64,000 bases of DNA, taken from Onchidella celtica. Taxonomy: Eukaryota; Mollusca; Gastropoda; Systellommatophora; Onchidiidae. How positions within the stretch are numbered: position 1 is the stretch's first letter; every line of letters starts with the position of its first letter. Positions 34,501-43,500 of the stretch are shown one piece after another. A model generated the notes under the pieces. That model saw only the letters and a list, made by a program, of their open reading frames with translations. It was not told the DNA's origin and did not search any database. The DNA lies in NCBI GenBank assembly GCA_963931925.1, contig OZ007573.1:37976796-38040795 (forward strand), read 5' to 3'. A program made the position numbers and the translations under genes.

Positions 34501-37500
34501 CATGTCACAATTCCTTTGATTTAGAAGAGATAAAGGGAACAATAACACGGTGGTTACTTCTCAAAAAGGTCAGTGACCGGACGCGTGAAAATACGGCTTG
34601 CGTGTGGCGCGGTCAGCTTGACCTTGCCGACTTTTGCTGCCTGTGCGGCATGAGCGCTTGGGAAACATGATGCCGCCCTGCACAGGGTGAGGGTTAATAC
34701 ATGGTAACCTCACTGCCTACTGATCAAGACAAATGTACAAGCTCACTAAATGTTGAATTGGAGGTCTCTACCCACCTAAACTAAAAAAAAAAACAACGGG
34801 TGATTTCAAAATGCATGAAATTTCATGTCAATGGTATGGGACCGAAAGAATGAACACTTTGAAGTCACTTTGAAAGCCATATGGCTAAGTAAATATTGCA
34901 TTACACTTAAAATCACGGCTCTTATACCAGTATAGGAGAAGAAGAGGATGAATGGAGAGTTGCTCCTTTGTTCCGTACATGACATGACACCAAACATGTT
35001 ACCACATCTTATAGAAATAGCAGGAATTTTCATGATTTAATGATGAACATAGCAAATAGTGCTAATATTGAGCTTAAATGTCAACAGAAGTGAACTATTT
35101 TGCAATTATTGGCCATTTATAAGCCTTTCATGGTGTCATGTTTCATATATGGAACGCTGTGGAAGGTGACCTTTTTTCCCTTCTATAGCAAAAACTATGC
35201 CATGAACTACTTTGAAAGTACAAAAAATCATAAAAACACTACATTATTCACTAGCTAAACACAAAAAGGGACATATTTGTGGCAACATTTCATTTTTACT
35301 CATTTTGTCCCAGAACTGGGGGCATCTATTTGCAACTGACCAAATGCATTCAGTACTTCGAGACTGCATTTCCCCCCCCCTCAATTTTCATAGCAAACTA
35401 AAACTTTTACAGCAAATACCTCTGTATTAAAAATACATCTACCAAAAACTTTTTTAAAAAAATCATATAATTTCTATAAAACAATTTGTATTTTATTACT
35501 GTATTTCCATCCCCCACCCCACTCGACACCCTGTAATAGAAACCACTACTCTATTCATAACAATAAACAGATATAAACATTTGAAAAAAAAAAAACACCT
35601 CCTTACCCATAACAATCATTGAAACAGGAACAGCCATAAAAATACCAAGCAGAATTGTGAAGCCAACTGCAATACAATAAAATAAAGAAGGAATCTAAGT
35701 GTTTTTCAACAATTAAAGGAACAATAGCAAAGATATTAAAGCTTTATGAACTTGGTAACTGGATGCAAGGGAATAATATAAATGTGTCTCAGATGTCTAA
35801 TAATTTCTAAAAAATTTGCAATGAAAGCAAATTTTGTGAAAAACCTTCTGTTACAAACAAGCAATTACGTACTCCTCTTTTTCATCTGTCTGTTTTTGTT
35901 TCATGTTCCTTCTGTTTTTCTAATACTTGATACCTTTATCAAAACTCTCATGTGCTGAACAGAAAATAAAGCTGTCGAGGCCAGGCTAAAATTACATGAA
36001 GAAATATACATGACATGTACATACATAGTGCATAATTAATTTGTTCACTGAGAAACAACTCTGACATTTTAACATCTTTACAACTACTTACTTGTGGAAA
36101 GGATGATGATAAGAAATACTTTGAGAAAACCGAGGACCCCAGTTGACTCACTCCTTGCTGCCTTAACCCTTCCATACAAAGATTCATAGGTTGGAGGAGG
36201 CTCTGAAAAAAATGATAGTATGTAAAAGTTCATCATCTTTTACAGCTGGCGTGGTACTACTAATTAATACTATGCTAACATATCATCATGATTACAGCTT
36301 ATAATACGGACTGCTTTACTACACAGACAGATTATTAACCTGGAAAATTATGAAAATGGAAGTATAATTACCCAAACTATCAATTTCAGGCTAAATAGCA
36401 CATCATGGCTAATTTCAGATCATCATTCCATTTTCATTTGCTTAGGGATTTCAAAAGCCACACTCAATACAGAAAAGAACAGCTTAACAAATTCAACAAA
36501 AATACTCCATTTATGGACCTGCTGCCTATTTATTTATTTTCAGCTCACAAAATTAAAATGCTACTCCAATACATGCATTAATCAATATCCTTTCCGCATT
36601 TCCCATTTAACACAGTCAAAAGAAAACACTGTGTACTGTTACCCTGAGGAGTTGACTCCGTTGCCTGGTTGTATGAAGGAAGGCCATCACCCTCAGAGAC
36701 ATTACTGCGTTCAGTGTACTGTGGTGGAGCTTCTACATCTTCAGAGCTCTAAAGATTGAAATGAAGGTGACATATTTCATAACTGCTTTTATAAAATCTT
36801 GAGTCGGCCGTAATTAACCCTACATATTTTTCATCTTATAAATGAAATCTTTCACTATTGCAAAGTTATTAACCTGTTACTTTAGTGTTACTGAAAGCCA
36901 AGAGTGGGATAACACACATGTACTTGTGATGTCATTTGTGTAGCAACATAGAACTGAAAAAAGGAAAATATCAGGCCAGTGAATGGGTATATTTCGCAGT
37001 CTCTGATTTTCAAGAGACCAATAGAGTTACGAACCTATGCCGTTTTCACACCCTGGCCCAAACATCTGACTCTGGCATATGTGGTACTATAAGGGTTTTT
37101 CAGAACGAAATGGTGAAAAGAAACCATAGTTCAGCACTGAACCTTGGATACAGCAGCTGGTCTGGTTACTCAAAACATACCAGTGATAAACATACTTCAA
37201 TGCATGTTTTGTTCTTACTTTTTCATTATATGGCAGGGGTGGCCAAACCATTATCCCCATTGCTTGCGAGCTACATGTGGCTCTTTGACCTTCAATATGC
37301 AGCTCATGGAAGTATCGAGAAATATTTGCCATATTATTATTGGGACATTTTGACGACTTTGAGGTTCTGTCATGGAAGTAGTTCTCTCCCTCTTAATTTT
37401 ATTATATAAGTGTCATGTGTGCGTATTTTTCGTGGGCATTTTTATGCCTTTCGATTCTGAAGTGCATTGAAACAAAACTCTGCTTTTACACAACTCTTCA

Positions 37501-40500
37501 AACTTTCAATCCTCATTTTCCCGAAAAGGCAAAAGTGTACATATGTACAATATACGTGTTGGCTGAGATATTTTTTCATCACAATTAAAATAAAAGTAAA
37601 TGGAAAAAAAAAAAATTTCAAGCTGAATAATTATCTACAGGATATGAACTGAGGGCCCACTGGTTTTAAATGTAATTTTTATTAATGTTCATGGTTGGTA
37701 AAAAATATTTAAGAATTTAAATCCTAAAATCGAAATTAGGCTTCAAAATACTGATATTGAGATTTTGTACTTTTCGGTTAGTTTATCCATTTAGGAACAC
37801 TATTTTACTAACCGTATGCCAAATTTGAATGTTTAGTGGGAGTCAAGAAAAAGGCACAAGAATCATGCCATTGGGCCGCAAAATTAGCCCTAAATAACAT
37901 CTCAGTGTTGCTATCAAAACCACGAGTTTTAGTGAATACCTGGTATCGAGACCTTTATTTATATGTTGCCCACATGTCTAGGTCAAGGTAACAGGCCTGG
38001 GACATGCCACTCCCTTCTCTACAAGCATACAACACCACTATATTGTCATAGTAAAACACAGCAGTGTGCGTGACCCCCCCCCCTCAATTCATTGATTGGT
38101 CAACTGTAAACGGTGCAATAAATTGAGCCTTCTCATTGGCTGGGGCGTAGGTCATGCCCTCCTTATTTACCAGATTTAGGCCGAGACTAAAGAGTACTGT
38201 GTCAGCTGACTGGACAGTGCATTTGTTTCAAGTCTTTGTTTTTATAACGTTGCTCTGTGACATGGAATTTGTTACTGTTTGTGAAAGATGCCCAAGTAGA
38301 AAGTCACTTTGCGTTCCCTGCAGTTGCAAAAAGTCAGACGAGATCTCAAGAAGGTGTAGACCGGTAACAGAAGAAGAGTGCTGATTATGTTACATTGTTT
38401 TTATTGTGGGTAGTTGAGATGAGCTGTAACTGTAACTGGTTCAAAAGCTAGTAGAAAGGCGAAAGGTTCTTCACTAGCCCTTTTAGTACCTATTGCTGCC
38501 TAAGTCCACATGATACAAGCCCATCTGCCCCCCTTCGCCAGTGTATCCCCCACTCCTGACAGTACTTTACCCCGTTCCACCCTGTAACTTATACTATTTC
38601 TCCCCTACTACCCGTTCTGTCCCCTCTACTCCTCCGTACACATCAGTCATAAGCCTTTAGTAGTTTGCAAATCATTGTTGTGTAACTTATACTATTTCTC
38701 CCCTACTACCCGTTCTGTCCCCTCTACTCCTCCGTACACATCAGTCATAAGCCTTTAGTAGTTTGCAAATCATTGTTGAGGCCCAGCACACCAAGTAGGG
38801 ATGACTTTAGCTATGTGTAACACTTTTCAATAACATTTTTATTGAAAAAAAACTTTCAAATGGGATTTTCTCAAAATTGCCCTTTTGATCCGTGATTTGT
38901 GAACTAGTTTTTTTTTATTCAATGACCAATTGGTATAAAATTTGGCTAAATTTGTTTGAACAAATTAAAAAATTCATACAGAAGGAAATTGGTTTAACTT
39001 TTCAAATTTTTTTTTGGTTGACTTTTTTTGTGACAGAAAATCGGAAAAAATGGAATTCCGCTACATACCATTTTCAAAAATTTAGAACAAAAGATCTGTC
39101 AGAGATATCAAAATTCCCTTCCGTCTAAAGTTTTTAATTGGATTGAATAAGACATAAGAGAAGTTTCAAATAAATCCAGTAAAATTTGGCGAAGCCTATC
39201 TATATTGAAGTTGTCACTTTTTGGGGACTCAAAATCCAAGATGGCAGTGTTTCCATGGCAACCATATAACAAACAATTTTTTTTACATTTTTTCCCTGCT
39301 AATTCAGACATCCTGAATTCGATTATAATACTTAAAATTGTCTATTTCTCTAAATAAGAAAAATCACCTTCAGAACCTACACCCCCCCTTAAATCCTAAT
39401 GCTAGTACTATAGTTTGTTCCAAAATTCATGACCATGGCAATTGTCTTATATCTTTTAAACTGTCTGTTTGACTAAAGTAAAAATTTGTATGCAGGTTTA
39501 GGATATCCATGACGTTAAACAATATTTTTTGCACCCCTAAAAGACCAGCAGTTTTAAAATTTGTCTCTTAACGCTATATAAAATACTGCAGCAACACACT
39601 GAGTAGAATATTAGATAGTTTACACTACTAAATTTTCTCAATTTGTGCTGACTCACTCCAAATGAACGGAAATCATGAATGTTGGGAATCAAAACACTCG
39701 TCATTACAATGAAATCCCCAACGTTCAGACTGTGTGCACCAAGAAAAACAAGCCTTCCGTTCAATAACTTATGAGGTCACGCTGACGCACCATTGATATA
39801 CAACAGTTGAATCTTACTTTCAGTGGCGTTTTTATTCAATCCGTTGAAACTCGTATTTTTCATTATCAATCACACTATATTTCACTATTATGGCGTTGAA
39901 GTACAAATTTACTAGTTAGAAGTATTTGCTTTGAAATTGTTCCGATATTTCACACGAGAAACAAGACGTGGCTGTCTTTATGTTGACATCAATGACCCAT
40001 TTAAAAGGACTCGACATGCTTTGGGAATTGGTCTAAAGTCTCTCAAAAGATGGTTGCAGGAATCAGACATTGCGTCCACCCCGTCATAAAGAGGAAGAAA
40101 GGAGAAGATAGATGATTTTGATAAGAACGTAATAAAGCGAGAAATTGAAAGCATGTTTCAGAAGAAAGAATTTGTCACTTTGAGAAAGCTTAGATCTCAT
40201 CTTCAGAAAAAAAATGGATTTCAAATTTCAAAAACACATTTGTGGAGGATTGTTAGAAGCATGGGCTTTGCATTCAAGAAATCTTCATCCGGCAGAAACT
40301 TACTTTGTGAAAGAGCGCACCTAGTGGAAACGAGGAGTAAGTACCTGCGTCAAATAAAGGAAAAGCGCACGCGTGGCTTTGATATTGTCTACCTGGACGA
40401 AACATGGGTCAATGCTCACCATACATATGACATTGACAAGGAATGGCAATCCAAAGATGGAAAGCACAGGAGAAATATTCCTACCAGTAAAGGTGATAGA

Positions 40501-43500
40501 ATTATAATAGCGCATGCTGGAAGCAGAAATCAGGGGCTCATCCAAAACTCAGAGCTCGTTTATAATTCAATTTCAACGGATAATCGAGACTATCATGCAG
40601 AAATGAATGGAACATTTTTTAAAAACTGGCTGGAACATTCTCTTCTTCCTTCACTGGATAGACCTTCATGTTTGGTTATGGACAACGCATCATACCACAA
40701 CATCAAGTCAGACGATGATAAAACTCCAACATCCAGTGGCAAGAAAGATGATGTCAAGGCATGGCTGATGAAGGAAACTACTCCTTTCAGCTCAACTCAT
40801 CTTAAACCAGAGTTGCTTTCTCTTGTGCGAAAAAATAAGAAGCCCATAATATTCGAGGTCGACAAGATTATCCATCAATTTGGACACACAAGCCTGCGAT
40901 TGCCTCCTTACCATTCACATCTCATTGAACTCGTGTGGGCTAAAGTCAAAGGGAAGGTCGCTATGGAAAATACAACGCTCCAGATGTCAGACGTCAAAAA
41001 AAGTGCCTGCGCAGCTATTAAAGAAATTGACAGAGAATTTTTCACCAAATGCGAAGACCATACAATACGTTTGGAAGAAGAATACTGGCAAAACGACGGA
41101 CTTAATTTCATCCAACCAAATACTATTATCAATCCTCTGGAATCGTCGGATTCAGAGCTAGACAATTAATCAAACATACTATCTAAACATACGGCACAAC
41201 TTTATATTGACATGCCAAATCAACCTCGCTCCACCTGTTGAATCAATCCCATAAACAGTTGTATTACTATTAGGCTATGACCCTAGGCGGCTCATGGCCC
41301 CCCTGTTACACCTGTTTGCTATGCCACTGACAAACCAGCGCGATAATGCAGTCAAAATGTCATTACAGTAAATATTCTTCAATCTGCTGTTATCTGAAAG
41401 AAAAAAAGCCGAAAAGATCAAAGGAATTCACCGCTTTGAGAAAACTATAAAAGCTGCAAATTTCATTTTTCGGATTCATAACGTCATTGAAATTCTAACA
41501 CTGCATGCAAAATCTCAAATTTGAATGTCAAGTCTTTCTTGAGAAAATAAAGTTTTTCTGCGGACATGAATTTTGGAACGAACTATAGATCTGAGTGAGG
41601 CAGTGTTCTTTAGTCCTGTGGGAGGGAATGGTAGGAGGCAGAGGGATTAAAGAAATTTCAGGTCAACAGGAGTTACCTCACTCAGGTTACGTGCACATTA
41701 AAAATATTAACACAGTACAATGTAACACAAGATGTTGAGCTGTGCAGACACTTCGGGTACAAATTTTGTGTACAAGTGTCTTTGAACATTTTTGAAGGTG
41801 AAAACAGACACTTCATTTTTTAAGCTATAGTGGGAGGAAGATTTAGGATTCACCATTAAAGGAGGTAAATCTTTGTGCCTTATTTGCCATGGGTCACTCA
41901 GTCATTACAAAGCCAGTAATCTGAAACACCACTATGAAACAAATCACAAAAAACATTTCGTACAATTTTCCACCTAAATCAGAATTTAGGGAAAACAAGT
42001 TAACTTTGTAAAATCATCACTAACTAGCCAATGTTCAGTAAGGAAGTCCATACGACTGAAGCCAGTTTTGTTCTGTCATGGAATATTGATGCCAGACGTG
42101 CATATTCTGATAGAAGTGAATTTGTTTAAATATTAAGAAAGATATTGCTGAAGTTGTTGCAGCGTTCGATCCAGATAACACTTACTTCAGCGACTAATGG
42201 CATAAACACCAATTTCACGCCACACTACAGAGAGGCGTACCTAACAGGTCAGTGCTGATGTTGCAGCATTACTGTATTTAATACGTTTCATATAGTTTAA
42301 AACAATCACCAGTCAAGATTTTGAAAACATTTGGTATGCAATAATAATAATAATAATAATGGATGGCATTTATATAGCGCATATCCATTGAAAATCCATC
42401 TTTATTGCATTACCAAAAAAGCCTGGAACAACGGAATGTGATCAACACAGAACAATTAGCCTTATGAGCCATCTAACAAAAGTTCTTCTACGTGTGCTCA
42501 TGGGCAGAATACGGAACAAAATAAAACCAGAGATTTCGGAGACGCAGTTTGGATTTGTAGCAGATAAAGGCACTTGAAATGCAGTTTTTACAATAAATAT
42601 GCTCCTTGAAAGATCAATAGAAAAACAGAAGGACATATATCTCTGTTTTATCGACTATTCAAAGGCCTTCGACAAGGTGAGAAATGATGATTTATTTGAT
42701 TCCAAAGATCTACGCATCTTAAGAAACTTATACTGGGAACACATATGTAGGAAGAATGGAATCGAGAAACAAATGTTATGCGGTAAAATAGAAGGGCGGA
42801 GAAGCAGAGGACGACAAAGAACTACATACATTGACAGCCTCAACAACTATGCCACCAAAAAGTCGATTATTTTAGTAACACCGAGCTGATAAGAATGACT
42901 GACAACAGAAAAGCCTGGAGTACCTTAGTCGTCGATGTCTGCTCCAGACCTGACACATGAAGAAGAAGAAGAAGATGCGCTTTACAGAAGCAACATGTCA
43001 ACCACAGAGCAGAATGGAGCGGCTGCGAAGCGCTGAACACACTACACTGCTTCTTTCTCTCTCCGTCTCGCTAACTCTCTCTCTCTATCTCAGAGCAAAT
43101 TGTAACGCAGCCTGTTAGGCGCAATTCACAACTCAAATAATATATTTATTAATAATAATATATATTTAATAATGAATAATAAATTTTGTTGTTGCTGGTG
43201 GGGGGATGATATGGATAAATTTTAACTTATTGATTTCAATTTTGCCCGGCAGCAGCCTGTACGGCCTGCTCTTTACAATTTCCAACTGCCAAGGTATCTT
43301 TAACATGCGCAATGTGCACACGGGCCCTCCGAATTTTTCGTCCTTATCCGAGAAGACTAGGTACTCGACCCTACCCCCCCAATATGATCAGGGACTTGAA
43401 AATATGAGAAAAATCCCAATTTTCAATATGCGTGCACTAAAACCCGGGACCCTTGGCCTTGGTATGTATATATACATGTACTTTGTGATTACTGAAATTT

